7,639 nt of DNA from Bifidobacterium breve. Its GTDB lineage: Bacteria; Actinomycetota; Actinomycetes; S36-B12. The stretch covers positions 1-7,639 of the forward strand of contig CALPZT020000063.1 of the NCBI GenBank assembly GCA_943328365.2. The letters are read 5' to 3'. The position numbers were made by a program, and so were the translations under genes. The notes beneath the pieces were generated by a model. It saw only the letters and a list, made by a program, of their open reading frames with translations, was not told the DNA's origin and did no database searches. This document shows positions 1 through 6,881 of the stretch, in pieces. Each line of letters opens with the position of its first letter. Position 1 is the stretch's first letter.

Positions 1-1009
1 ACTTCGCCATGCCGGACTCGAGGTCGTATCGCTCGCCCGAATCCTTCTTGCGGGCGGCCATGACCATCATCTGGTGAGCGGCCTCGACCTTCGTCGCCAT
101 GTCGGCGAGGCGGAACGAGACGGCCTGGTGCTCGGCGATCGGCTTGCCGAAGGTGACGCGCTGCTGGGCGTAGGCGATGCCGAGCTCGAATGCGCGGATG
201 CTGAGCCCGCATGCGCGCGCGGCAACGTTGACGCGGCCGACCTCGACGCCGTCCATCATCTGGTAGAAGCCCTTGCCTGTCTCGCCGCCGAGGAGGTCGG
301 CGTTATCGAGCTTGAGGCCGTCCATGACGAGCTCGGTGGTGTCGACGCCCTTGTAGCCCATCTTCTCGATCTTGCCGGGAATGGTGAGCCCCGGGCGCAC
401 CTCGCCGAAGCCGCTCGGCTTCTCGATGAGGAAGGTCGACATTCGCTTGTAGACGGACGAGCCTTCGGCCGCTCCCTCATCAGTGCGGACGAGGACGGCG
501 ACGAGCGTTGACGAGCCACCGTTCGTCAGCCACATCTTCTGGCCGGTCAGCGACCAGCCGTCGCCATCGCGCACGGCCTTCGAGGTGATGGCCGAGACGT
601 CTGAGCCGCAGCCGGGCTCGCTCATCGAGAATGCGCCGCGCACCTCGCCCGTTGCCATGCGCGGCAGGTAGCGGGCCTTCTGCTCGTCGGTGCCATGGTG
701 CATGAGCATGTAGGCGACGATGAAGTGCGTGTTGATGACGCCGCTCACGCTCATCCAGCCGCGCGCGATCTCCTCGACGACGAGTGCGTAGGTGAGGAGG
801 GACTCGCCGAGGCCGCCGAACTCCTCGGGGATCATGAGCCCGAATACGCCGAGCTCCTTGAGGCCGTCGACGATGGCCTGCGGGTACTCGTCGCGGTGCT
901 CGAGCTCGGTCGCGACCGGGAGGATCTCCTTGTCGACGAACGCGCGGACGGCGTCCAGGATCTCGGACTGGATGTCGGTGAGTCCTTCTGTCTGGGCGAG
1001 CTTCGTCAT
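1..1009 (-). CDS. mcd: Acyl-CoA dehydrogenase, probable methylsuccinyl-CoA dehydrogenase (C-terminus outside window)
   Basis: FAD enzyme expected to oxidise (2S)-methylsuccinyl-CoA to mesaconyl-CoA and pass electrons to ETF. The frame is open from about 1015 to the left edge, about 336 residues; some 50-70 C-terminal residues should lie outside. Seen: the acyl-CoA dehydrogenase signature SEPGCGSD near residues 130-137, the flavin-contacting WLTNGG near 160-165, and RVTFGKPIAEHQ near 284-295. In EVGR near 256-259, a Gly sits where isovaleryl-CoA dehydrogenase has its catalytic Glu, so the base is expected at the MCAD-like C-terminal site beyond the edge. Start: GGAGG at 1017-1021 lies 7 nt from ATG 1009 but only 1 nt from ATG 1015, so 1009 is preferred; ATG 1015 would give an ATGA overlap with the hydratase gene. 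It lacks the long N-terminal extension of alphaproteobacterial Mcd. The family is certain; substrate specificity is inferred from its place as last visible gene of the EMC operon. Confidence 0.85.
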   Translation of the reverse strand, partial: MTKLAQTEGLTDIQSEILDAVRAFVDKEILPVATELEHRDEYPQAIVDGLKELGVFGLMIPEEFGGLGESLLTYALVVEEIARGWMSVSGVINTHFIVAYMLMHHGTDEQKARYLPRMATGEVRGAFSMSEPGCGSDVSAITSKAVRDGDGWSLTGQKMWLTNGGSSTLVAVLVRTDEGAAEGSSVYKRMSTFLIEKPSGFGEVRPGLTIPGKIEKMGYKGVDTTELVMDGLKLDNADLLGGETGKGFYQMMDGVEVGRVNVAARACGLSIRAFELGIAYAQQRVTFGKPIAEHQAVSFRLADMATKVEAAHQMMVMAARKKDSGERYDLESGMAK

Positions 1010-1011
1010 CG

Positions 1012-1545
1012 TCATGCCTCCGGTGCGGTGAGTGGGCCATTCTTGGCCGAGGGGAAGTAGTTCTGGCCGATGCCGCTTGACCGCATCGGCACCATGACCG
1101 AGCGGGTCCACGAGACGATCTGGTCGCCGTCCTGGTTGAGCCCGCGGGTGATCATGGTGATGATGCCCATGTTCGGCCGTGACGAGCTCTCGCGCTTGTC
1201 GGTGCAGACCGACTCGGCGTAGATCGTGTCGCCGATGTAGACCGGGTGGGTGAGCTTGATGTCGGTCCAGCCGAGGTTGGCGACGGCGTTCTGGCTCATG
1301 TCGATGACCGAGAGGCCCAGGACGAGCGCCACGGTCAGACCGGAGTTCACGATGATGCGCCCGCCGGTGATCGGATTGGACGCCGCAAGGTGAGCGTTGA
1401 AATGGTTCTGGTTCGTGTTGCAGGTGAGCTGCGTGAACCAGGTCGAATCGGTCTCGCTGATCGTGCGGCCGAAAGGGTGCTGGTAGACGTCGCCGACGAC
1501 GAAGTCCTCGAAGAACCGGCCGAGCTGGGCCTCATGGGTAGCCAT
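1012..1545 (-). CDS. mch: Mesaconyl-CoA hydratase, single-domain MaoC-like
   Basis: Expected to hydrate mesaconyl-(C1)-CoA to beta-methylmalyl-CoA, the step between Mcd and Mcl. The 177-residue product is one MaoC hot-dog domain. Seen: the hydratase-2 region TCNTNQNHFNAH at 41-52, VYIGDTIYAES at 102-112, and a SSRPNMGIITM strand at 121-131. The family motif is normally D-x-N-P-x-H; here Asn43 stands in the Asp position, while Asn45 and His48 are kept. Related MaoC proteins beside CitE-like lyases, as I recall them, also carry Asn there, so this may be a subfamily trait. Proteobacterial Mch is about twice as long with two hot-dog halves. ATG 1545 shares one base with the mcl stop (TGATG), with a modest AGGTG upstream. 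Family is clear; the exact substrate rests on context, and hydration of another branched unsaturated acyl-CoA is the alternative. Confidence 0.85.
   Translation of the reverse strand: MATHEAQLGRFFEDFVVGDVYQHPFGRTISETDSTWFTQLTCNTNQNHFNAHLAASNPITGGRIIVNSGLTVALVLGLSVIDMSQNAVANLGWTDIKLTHPVYIGDTIYAESVCTDKRESSSRPNMGIITMITRGLNQDGDQIVSWTRSVMVPMRSSGIGQNYFPSAKNGPLTAPEA
1017..1021 (-). promoter_or_regulatory. Ribosome binding site deciding the mcd start
   Basis: GGAGG on the minus strand, 1 nt from ATG 1015 and 7 nt from the in-frame ATG 1009. The spacing supports 1009 as the working start, leaving 2 bp after the mch stop rather than an overlap. Confidence 0.65.
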
Positions 1546-2525
1546 CAGGCACCTGCCGTTGCATTGTCGGAGGACGGTGCGGTGAACGACTTCGTGCGAG
1601 TCATGGCCGCAGCACGGCCCTTCGCGGCGACGACGAGCGCCATCTTGCGCGACGCCTCATCGATCATCTCGTCGCCGAGCATGACCGCGCCCTTGGCTCC
1701 GCCTGCGGCGGAGGTCGCGTAGTCGTACGCGTCGAGGATGAGCTCGGCGTGGTCGTAGTCGTCCTGGCGCGGGCTGAACACCTCGTTCGCCGCGTCGAGC
1801 TGACCCGGATGCAGCACCCACTTGCCGTCGAAGCCGAGGGCAGCGGAGCGGCCGGCGACCCGGCGGAAGCCCTCGACGTCCTTGATCGCGAGGTACGGAC
1901 CGTCGATCGCCTGCTTGTCGTACGCGCGGGCCGCCATGAGGATGCGCATGAGGATGTAGTGGTAGGCATCGCCGACGTCGTAGCCGGGCGGCTGCTCGCC
2001 GACGACGAGCGACTTCATGTTGATGCTCGCCATGAAGTCGGCCGGGCCGAAGATGATGGCCTCGATCCGAGGGCTTGCCGCCGCGATCGCGTCGACATTG
2101 ATGAGGCCGAGCGCATTCTCGATCTGGGCCTCGATGCCGATGCGTCCGACCTCGAGGCCGTTCGCCTTCTCGATCTGGGTCATGAGGAGGTCGAGTGCGA
2201 CGATTTGCTCGGCCGTCTGCACCTTCGGCAGCATGATGCAGTCGAGGTTTGCGCCCGCCTCGCCGACCACCTCCACGACATCTGCGTACGTCCACTGGGT
2301 CGTCCAGTCATTGACCCGAACCGTCCGGATCTTGTCCTCGTACCCGCCCTCATTGAGCGCCGCGACGATGTTCTTGCGCGCATCGGGCTTCGCCAGCGGG
2401 GCAACCGCGTCCTCGATATCCATGAAGATCTGGTCGGCCTGAAGACCCTTGGCCTTCTCGAGCATCTTCGTGCTGCTGCCCGGAACCGCGAGGTTCGAGC
2501 GGCGGGGTCTCATTCGGTCGGTCAT
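1545..2525 (-). CDS. mcl: L-malyl-CoA/beta-methylmalyl-CoA lyase (HpcH/HpaI aldolase family)
   Basis: Cleaves beta-methylmalyl-CoA to glyoxylate and propionyl-CoA; enzymes of this type can also interconvert malyl-CoA with acetyl-CoA and glyoxylate. The 326-residue product is a CitE-like TIM barrel. Seen: LAVPGSSTKM at 12-21, DIEDAVAP at 36-43, Arg70 in TVRVND, MLPKV at 98-102, and two residues suited to bind Mg2+, Glu136 (IEAQIEN) and Asp163 (GPADF). Their spacing of 27 equals that I recall for the metal ligands of the Rhodobacter enzyme (Glu141/Asp168). FDGKWVLHPGQLDAANEVF at 232-250 is the usual C-terminal CoA-site segment. ATG 2525 has AGGAG at 2535-2539, 9 nt upstream, and overlaps the ecm stop as ATGA. 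Order within the operon (lyase, hydratase, dehydrogenase) is the reverse of their order in the pathway. A plain citryl- or citramalyl-CoA lyase is less likely given the neighbours. Confidence 0.92.
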   Translation of the reverse strand: MTDRMRPRRSNLAVPGSSTKMLEKAKGLQADQIFMDIEDAVAPLAKPDARKNIVAALNEGGYEDKIRTVRVNDWTTQWTYADVVEVVGEAGANLDCIMLPKVQTAEQIVALDLLMTQIEKANGLEVGRIGIEAQIENALGLINVDAIAAASPRIEAIIFGPADFMASINMKSLVVGEQPPGYDVGDAYHYILMRILMAARAYDKQAIDGPYLAIKDVEGFRRVAGRSAALGFDGKWVLHPGQLDAANEVFSPRQDDYDHAELILDAYDYATSAAGGAKGAVMLGDEMIDEASRKMALVVAAKGRAAAMTRTKSFTAPSSDNATAGA

Positions 2526-4618
2526 GCGGGTGTGCTCCTGTTCGCTGGTAGCTGCCGTGCGCGGATGACGGCGAGGATCTGGGCCATGATTTCGGTGAGA
2601 TCGAAATCCTTCGGGGTGAACACGGCGGCTACACCGAGGTCGATGAGTGACCGGGCGTCGTCCTCCGGAATGATGCCGCCGAGAACGACGGGCACATCGG
2701 CCATTCCGGCATCGCGCAGCCCATCGAGGATGCCCGGCACGAGTTGCAGGTGCGACCCGGAGAGGATCGACAGCCCGATGCAGTGGACGTCCTCCTGGAC
2801 GGCTGCGCTCCCGATGTCCTGCGGTGTCAGGCGAATGCCCCGGTAGATGACCTCGAAGCCGGCGTCGCGCGCCGCAACGGCAACCTGCTCGGCGCCATTG
2901 GAGTGGCCGTCGAGGCCCGGCTTCGCGACGAGCAGTCGCAGCCGGGTGCCGAGCTCGCGGGAGGTCTCTGCCACGGCTAGCCGCACCGGCTCAAGGGCGG
3001 CGCGATGGCCGGCCCCGACGCTGCCGCTGACGCCCGTCGGCGCGCGGTACTCGCCGAACGCGTCGCGGAGCACCTCGGCCCACTCGCCGGTGGTGACCCC
3101 GGCACGTGCGCAGGCAAGGGAGGCCTCCATGAGATTGCGGTCGGACGCTGCGTCGCCGGCGAGCCGGGTCAGGGCGAGTTCGACCGAGGCAGCATCTCGT
3201 GCCGAGCGCCAGGCCTGCAGCGACTCGATGGCCTCCTGCTCGACTGCCGGATCGACGCGCAGAATCGCCTCGCCGAGATTTTCGGTGAGCGGGCTCGGCT
3301 CGTGCTCGGTGAGGACGTTGACGCCCACGATCTGCTGATCGCCGGACTCCATGCGACGACGCCGTTCGGCGTGGGAGGAGACGAGCTGCCCCTTGAGGTA
3401 GCCGGACTCAACGGCAACGACAGCGCCGCCGAGAGCCTCTATCCGGTCGAGTTCCGCCCGGGCCTCGGCCACGAGGCTCGCCACCTTCGCCTCGATGACG
3501 TGCGAGCCGTCGAAGATGTCGTCGTATTCGAGGAGGTCGGTCTCGTAGGCGAGCACCTGCTGCATGCGCAGTGACCATTGCTGGTCCCAGGGTCGGGGGA
3601 GTCCGAGCGCCTCATTCCAGGCCGGGAGCTGGACGGCACGGGCGCGGGCCTGCTTGGAGAGTGTGACGCCGAGCATCTCCAGGACGATGCGCTGCACATT
3701 GTTCTCCGGCTGAGCCTCCGTCAGGCCGAGGGAGTTCACCTGGACGCCGTAGCGCAGGCGGCGCTTCGCGGCATCGGTGACGCCGTATCGATCGCGGGTG
3801 ATCTCGTCCCAGAGCGACGTGAAGGCGCGCATCTTGCACACCTCCTCGATGAAACGAATACCGGCATTGACAAAGAAGGAGATCCGCTCGACGACGGCGG
3901 GCAGTTGCTCAGAGGGCAGCTGCCCCGAGTCGCGCACGGAGTCGAGGACGGCGATGGCCGTCGCCAGCGCGAAGGAGACCTCCTGGACGGGGGTGGCTCC
4001 CGCCTCCTGCAGGTGATACGAGCAGATGTTGATCGGATTCCACTTGGGAGTGTTCGCGACGCTCCAGGCGATCATGTCGGTGATGAGCCGCAGCGACGGT
4101 TCCGGCGGGAAGATGTAGGTGCCCCGTGACAGGTACTCCTTCACGATGTCGTTCTGCGTGGTGCCGGTGAGGTGCGCTCGATCGACCCCCTGCTCCTCTG
4201 CCAGCGTGACGTAGAGCGCGAACAGCCACATGGCCGGAGCGTTGATGGTCATCGAGGTGTTCATTCGGTCGAGCGGGATCTGCTCGAGCAGTTGGCGCAT
4301 GTCGCCGAGGTGCGCGATCGGCACCCCTACCTTGCCGACCTCGCCGCGTGCCATCGGCGAATCCGGGTCGTATCCGGTCTGGGTCGGCAGGTCGAATGCG
4401 ATCGAAAGGCCGGTCTGGCCCTTATCGAGGTTGCGAAGGTAGAGGGCATTGGACTTGCGCGGCGATGAGTGGCCGGCGTACGTCCGCATGACCCACGGCT
4501 TGTCCTTCACCGCGTGAGCTGCCCCTGCAGTGGGCGATGACCCTGCCGCGTCCACGATTGCTGCGTCAGCCATTGCCGAGTCAGCCATTGCCGAGTCAGC
4601 CATTGCTGAGTCAGCCAT
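2522..4618 (-). CDS. ecm: Ethylmalonyl-CoA mutase, coenzyme B12-dependent (MeaA type)
   Basis: Rearranges (2R)-ethylmalonyl-CoA to (2S)-methylsuccinyl-CoA. The large barrel domain carries traits that separate Ecm/MeaA from methylmalonyl-CoA mutase: RTYAGHS, FDLPTQTGYDPD and MNTSMTINA, where methylmalonyl-CoA mutases read RQYAGFS, FDLATHRGYDSD and MSVSMTMNG. The C-terminal B12 domain has the base-off motif D570-G-H572-S-N-G575, His572 being the predicted lower cobalt ligand, then the LSILSGSH and VVLGGIIPEDD segments. Large and B12 domains are in one chain, as in MeaA. From ATG 4618 the product has 698 residues, with about 37 low-complexity residues (three MADSA units, then MADAA and an Ala/Gly-rich stretch) before the conserved KDKPWVMRTY. 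The frame stays open a further 41 codons upstream inside ccr, but those residues look like shadow coding. No Shine-Dalgarno is visible before 4618, and the gene overlaps the ccr stop by 8 bp, so translational coupling is likely. ATGs at 4603, 4588 and 4573 are equally possible starts. Confidence 0.95.
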   Translation of the reverse strand: MADSAMADSAMADSAMADAAIVDAAGSSPTAGAAHAVKDKPWVMRTYAGHSSPRKSNALYLRNLDKGQTGLSIAFDLPTQTGYDPDSPMARGEVGKVGVPIAHLGDMRQLLEQIPLDRMNTSMTINAPAMWLFALYVTLAEEQGVDRAHLTGTTQNDIVKEYLSRGTYIFPPEPSLRLITDMIAWSVANTPKWNPINICSYHLQEAGATPVQEVSFALATAIAVLDSVRDSGQLPSEQLPAVVERISFFVNAGIRFIEEVCKMRAFTSLWDEITRDRYGVTDAAKRRLRYGVQVNSLGLTEAQPENNVQRIVLEMLGVTLSKQARARAVQLPAWNEALGLPRPWDQQWSLRMQQVLAYETDLLEYDDIFDGSHVIEAKVASLVAEARAELDRIEALGGAVVAVESGYLKGQLVSSHAERRRRMESGDQQIVGVNVLTEHEPSPLTENLGEAILRVDPAVEQEAIESLQAWRSARDAASVELALTRLAGDAASDRNLMEASLACARAGVTTGEWAEVLRDAFGEYRAPTGVSGSVGAGHRAALEPVRLAVAETSRELGTRLRLLVAKPGLDGHSNGAEQVAVAARDAGFEVIYRGIRLTPQDIGSAAVQEDVHCIGLSILSGSHLQLVPGILDGLRDAGMADVPVVLGGIIPEDDARSLIDLGVAAVFTPKDFDLTEIMAQILAVIRARQLPANRSTPA
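4559..4618 (-). repeat. Four 15-bp tandem repeats at the ccr stop/ecm start
   Basis: On the minus strand the unit ATGGCTGACTCGGCA occurs four times head to tail: 4604-4618 (one change), 4589-4603, 4574-4588 and 4559-4573 (two changes). In the ecm frame each unit opens with ATG and encodes MADSA or MADAA. In the ccr frame each unit contains TGA; the first, at 4611-4613, is the ccr stop. Every copy therefore duplicates a stop/start junction, and copy-number change by whole units would disturb neither frame. On the plus strand the first copy contains the 11-base palindrome GCTGAGTCAGC. Confidence 0.95.
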
Positions 4619-5957
4619 CGATGGGCTCGACTCGGAAGCGATTGATCGCGTCAAGATAGGTAGCGCGCAGCTCAGGGTTCGTGACCCCGAGGCCCTCGCT
4701 TGGCGCAAGCGCGAGGACTCCGACCTTGCCCTGATGGGCATTGCGGTGGACCTCGTAGGCGGCCTGCCCCGCCTGCTCGAGCGGGAACACCTTCGAGACG
4801 GTCGGGTGGATCATGCCCTTCGCGATGAGCCGATTCGACTCATGAGCCTCGCGGTAGTTGGCAAAGTGGCTGCCCACGATCCGCTTGAGACTCATCCAGA
4901 GGTACCTGTTGTCGTATTCGTGCATGTAGCCGCTCGTGGAGGCGCAGGTGGCGATGGTGCCGCCCTTGCGAGTGACGTAGACGCTGGCTCCGAAGGTTTC
5001 GCGCCCGGGATGCTCGAAGACGATGTCGGCATCATCGCCGCCGGTGAGCTCGCGAATCCGCTTGCCAAGCCGCTGCCATTCGCGCGGGTCCTGGGTGTGC
5101 TCGTCCTTCCAGAACTTGTAGCCCTCGGCACTGCGGTCGATGATGAGCTCAGCGCCCATCGCGCGGCAGAGATCGGCCTTCTCGGGACTCGAGACGACGC
5201 AGACCGGGATCGCACCGCCATTGACGGCGTACTGGGTCGCATAGGAGCCGAGGCCCCCGGAGGCTCCCCAGATGAGGACGACATCGCCCTGCTTCATGCC
5301 GGCCCCGTTGCGCGAGACGAGCTGGCGGTACGCGGTCGAGTTGACGAGGCCGGGGGAGGCGGCCTCCTCCCAGGTGAGGTGCGCCGGCTTCGGCATGAGC
5401 TGGTTGCTCTTCACGATGGCGAGCTCGGCCAGACCGCCGAAGTTCGTCTCGAACCCCCAGATGCGCTGCTCCGGGTCGAGCATCGTGTCGTTGTGTCCGA
5501 GCGGTGATTCGAGCTCGACGCTCAGGCAGTGCGCGACCACCTGGTCGCCCGGCTTCCAGGCCTGCACGCCGGGCCCGGTTCGGAGCACGACGCCGGCCGC
5601 GTCAGACCCGATGACGTGATAGGGCAGGTCATGGCGCTTTGCGTCCTCGCGCGACCGGCCGTATCGCTCGAGGAATCCGAAGGTGGAGACCGGTTCGAAG
5701 ATGCTTGTCCACACCGTGTTGTAGTTGATGCTCGACGCCATCACGGCAATGAGCGCCTCGCCGGGAGCGAGTTCGGGCAGGGGGACCTCGTCGAGGTGAA
5801 GGGACTTCCGGGGATCCTTTTCGGCGGTGGCCAGCCCCTCGAACATCGATTCGTCGGACTTGTGCACGGTGATGGCGCGGTAAGTCGCGGGCAGCTCGAG
5901 GCTCGTGAACTCCTCCTCGCTAGCGCCGCTCAAGACTGCATCGAGGACCTGCTTCAT
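4611..5957 (-). CDS. ccr: Crotonyl-CoA carboxylase/reductase
   Basis: Key EMC enzyme: reductive carboxylation of crotonyl-CoA with CO2 and NADPH to (2S)-ethylmalonyl-CoA. The 448-residue product is a medium-chain dehydrogenase/reductase of normal Ccr length. All four CO2-pocket residues known from Kitasatospora setae Ccr (Asn81, Phe170, Glu171, His365) are present with an offset of one: Asn80 in INYNTVW, Phe169-Glu170 in WGFETNFGG, and His364 in VGSHFANY. This supports a true carboxylase rather than a simple crotonyl-CoA or acryloyl-CoA reductase. The nucleotide-binding loop is GASGGLGSYA at 231-240. ATG 5957 overlaps the regulator stop as ATGA, with GAAGGA at 5965-5970, 7 nt upstream. In streptomycetes Ccr also supplies ethylmalonyl-CoA to polyketide synthases; here the full set of downstream genes points to carbon assimilation. 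Confidence 0.97.
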   Translation of the reverse strand: MKQVLDAVLSGASEEEFTSLELPATYRAITVHKSDESMFEGLATAEKDPRKSLHLDEVPLPELAPGEALIAVMASSINYNTVWTSIFEPVSTFGFLERYGRSREDAKRHDLPYHVIGSDAAGVVLRTGPGVQAWKPGDQVVAHCLSVELESPLGHNDTMLDPEQRIWGFETNFGGLAELAIVKSNQLMPKPAHLTWEEAASPGLVNSTAYRQLVSRNGAGMKQGDVVLIWGASGGLGSYATQYAVNGGAIPVCVVSSPEKADLCRAMGAELIIDRSAEGYKFWKDEHTQDPREWQRLGKRIRELTGGDDADIVFEHPGRETFGASVYVTRKGGTIATCASTSGYMHEYDNRYLWMSLKRIVGSHFANYREAHESNRLIAKGMIHPTVSKVFPLEQAGQAAYEVHRNAHQGKVGVLALAPSEGLGVTNPELRATYLDAINRFRVEPIDG

Positions 5958-6694
5958 GGCGTATTCCTTCTCAGTCGGACGCGATATGAGTAGAGCTCTG
6001 GGAGAAAGTGACTGACGGCGAGTTCGACGGCTCGACCGTCACCGTCGCGGTAGATGCGATCGATTCGGAGCAGCGGTGCGCCGGTATCGCAGTCGAGCGC
6101 ATCGGCGATATCCGACGGCGCTGTCACGGCGGTGATGCTCTGGTCGGCCTCGGTGATCGGACTCTCGAGCCGGCTATCGAGGACACCGATGACGGTGATG
6201 CGACTGATCGTGCCCCGCTCGGTCAACTCCGGAAGGTCGCCGAGCTGCTGACCCACCTCGAGGGGAAAGTACGTGTCGGTGATGCAGAACGGCTTGCCAT
6301 CGTGCAGGCGTCGGAAGCGGACGGCGCTGATCACGTCGCCGGTTGTGCTCAGTCGGCCGGCGGCGGCGACATCGACTCGTGGCCCGATTGGCTCGAGGAG
6401 TTCGAGCTCGGTATCGAGGGACAGGCCCATGAGCTCCTCGATTGAGCCGAACTGCCTTAAGTACTGGCGATCCGCCGGCGCAGCGAATGTGCCCCGGCCA
6501 GCCACCCGGTAGACGAGATCCTCGGAGACGAGCTCCTGGAATGCCCGACGCACGGTCTGCCGGCTCAGGTGGTGATGGAGTGCCAACTCGGCCTCGGTCG
6601 GCAGGGGGCTGCCGTCGGCATACTTGCCTTGGAGGATTGACGTTCGAAGCTCGGACGCGAGCGTGTGATACGCCGTGCCTCGAGATCGACTCAT
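5954..6694 (-). CDS. GntR-family transcriptional regulator, HutC subfamily (UTRA domain)
   Basis: Probable DNA-binding regulator of the EMC operon it leads, and possibly of the divergent etfB. The winged helix lies at about residues 8-72: LPTEAELA at 31-38, LSRQTVRRAFQEL at 43-55 as the recognition region, and the wing VYRVAGRGTF at 61-70. A UTRA ligand-binding domain follows to the end, with closing segment GAPLLRIDRIYRDGDGR at 205-221, as in HutC-type proteins that sense small metabolites. Start: GAAGGA at 6702-6707 is 7 nt from ATG 6694 and 4 nt from ATG 6697, so 6694 is preferred, giving 246 residues. An in-frame GTG at 6727 would add 11 residues unlike the family and lies within an inverted repeat. 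The gene overlaps ccr by 4 bp. The ligand is unknown; an acyl-CoA or organic acid of the pathway is a guess. No characterised orthologue is recognised, so no symbol is given. Confidence 0.9.
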   Translation of the reverse strand: MSRSRGTAYHTLASELRTSILQGKYADGSPLPTEAELALHHHLSRQTVRRAFQELVSEDLVYRVAGRGTFAAPADRQYLRQFGSIEELMGLSLDTELELLEPIGPRVDVAAAGRLSTTGDVISAVRFRRLHDGKPFCITDTYFPLEVGQQLGDLPELTERGTISRITVIGVLDSRLESPITEADQSITAVTAPSDIADALDCDTGAPLLRIDRIYRDGDGRAVELAVSHFLPELYSYRVRLRRNTP

Positions 6695-6701
6695 CATGAT
6701 G

Positions 6702-6707
6702 TCCTTC
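6702..6707 (-). promoter_or_regulatory. Ribosome binding site of the GntR gene
   Basis: GAAGGA on the minus strand, 7 nt before ATG 6694 and 4 nt before ATG 6697. It favours 6694 over the upstream GTG at 6727, which has no comparable purine tract at a good distance. Confidence 0.7.
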
Positions 6708-6712
6708 GACTG

Positions 6713-6742
6713 CCTGACGTGCCCCACGAGCGCATCGTCAGG
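6713..6742. promoter_or_regulatory. 7-bp perfect inverted repeat in the operon leader
   Basis: CCTGACG at 6713-6719 and CGTCAGG at 6736-6742 are perfect inverted arms separated by 16 bases. It lies downstream of the proposed minus-strand promoter, inside the predicted leader, 5 bases before the GntR ribosome binding site. It could be an operator for the regulator or an RNA stem near the ribosome binding site. It has no U-tract, so it is not a terminator. A chance 7-bp match cannot be excluded. Confidence 0.4.
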
Positions 6743-6769
6743 AACGGGTGAAATTCTTCGACATGCGTA

Positions 6770-6798
6770 TTTGTACGGTCATTTCATGGACGTGTCAA
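6770..6798 (-). promoter_or_regulatory. Predicted sigma70-type promoter of the EMC operon
   Basis: On the minus strand a perfect TTGACA -35 box (6793-6798) is followed after exactly 17 bases by TACAAA (6770-6775), which matches four of six consensus -10 bases. Transcription would start near 6763, giving a leader of about 70 nt before ATG 6694. No other promoter is evident between the genes of the operon, consistent with one long transcript. Confidence 0.65.
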
Positions 6799-6831
6799 GA
6801 GACGGATCGATGCCGATTGACGCGGTTCTCC

Positions 6832-6860
6832 TTGACAGGCGGCGCGAAGACACCCAAAAT
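6832..6860 (+). promoter_or_regulatory. Predicted sigma70-type promoter of etfB
   Basis: A perfect TTGACA (6832-6837), a 17-base spacer and CAAAAT (6855-6860, four of six consensus). Transcription would begin near 6867, about 70 nt before the etfB GTG. Its -35 box lies 33 bp from the -35 box of the opposing operon promoter, so one bound protein between them could influence both. Confidence 0.6.
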
Positions 6861-6881
6861 ATGACGGAGTTGGCCGTACAT

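Larger units (their letters stand above)
1..6763 (-). other. EMC pathway operon, regulator to mcd
   Basis: Six genes are read in one direction with junctions of 4-bp overlap (regulator/ccr), 8-bp overlap (ccr/ecm), 4-bp overlap (ecm/mcl), 1-bp overlap (mcl/mch) and a 2-bp gap or 4-bp overlap (mch/mcd). No terminator-like stem with a T-run is visible between them. The set covers every step from crotonyl-CoA to glyoxylate plus propionyl-CoA except the epimerase. The operon may continue past the left edge. Confidence 0.85.

Noticed and set aside
1749..2846. Long plus-strand open frame opposite mcl and ecm.
   Set aside because: Shadow of high-GC coding on the minus strand: it crosses two clear genes, has no recognisable domain, and its composition follows antisense codons.
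4619..4741. Upstream extension of ecm to ATG 4741 inside ccr.
   Set aside because: The 41 extra residues overlap conserved Ccr C-terminal coding, are Arg/Ser-rich like shadow translation, and are not needed for the mutase fold.
4530..5507. Long plus-strand open frame opposite ccr and the start of ecm.
   Set aside because: Antisense shadow of ccr. Its repeated N-terminal pattern is only the complement of the 15-bp repeat.
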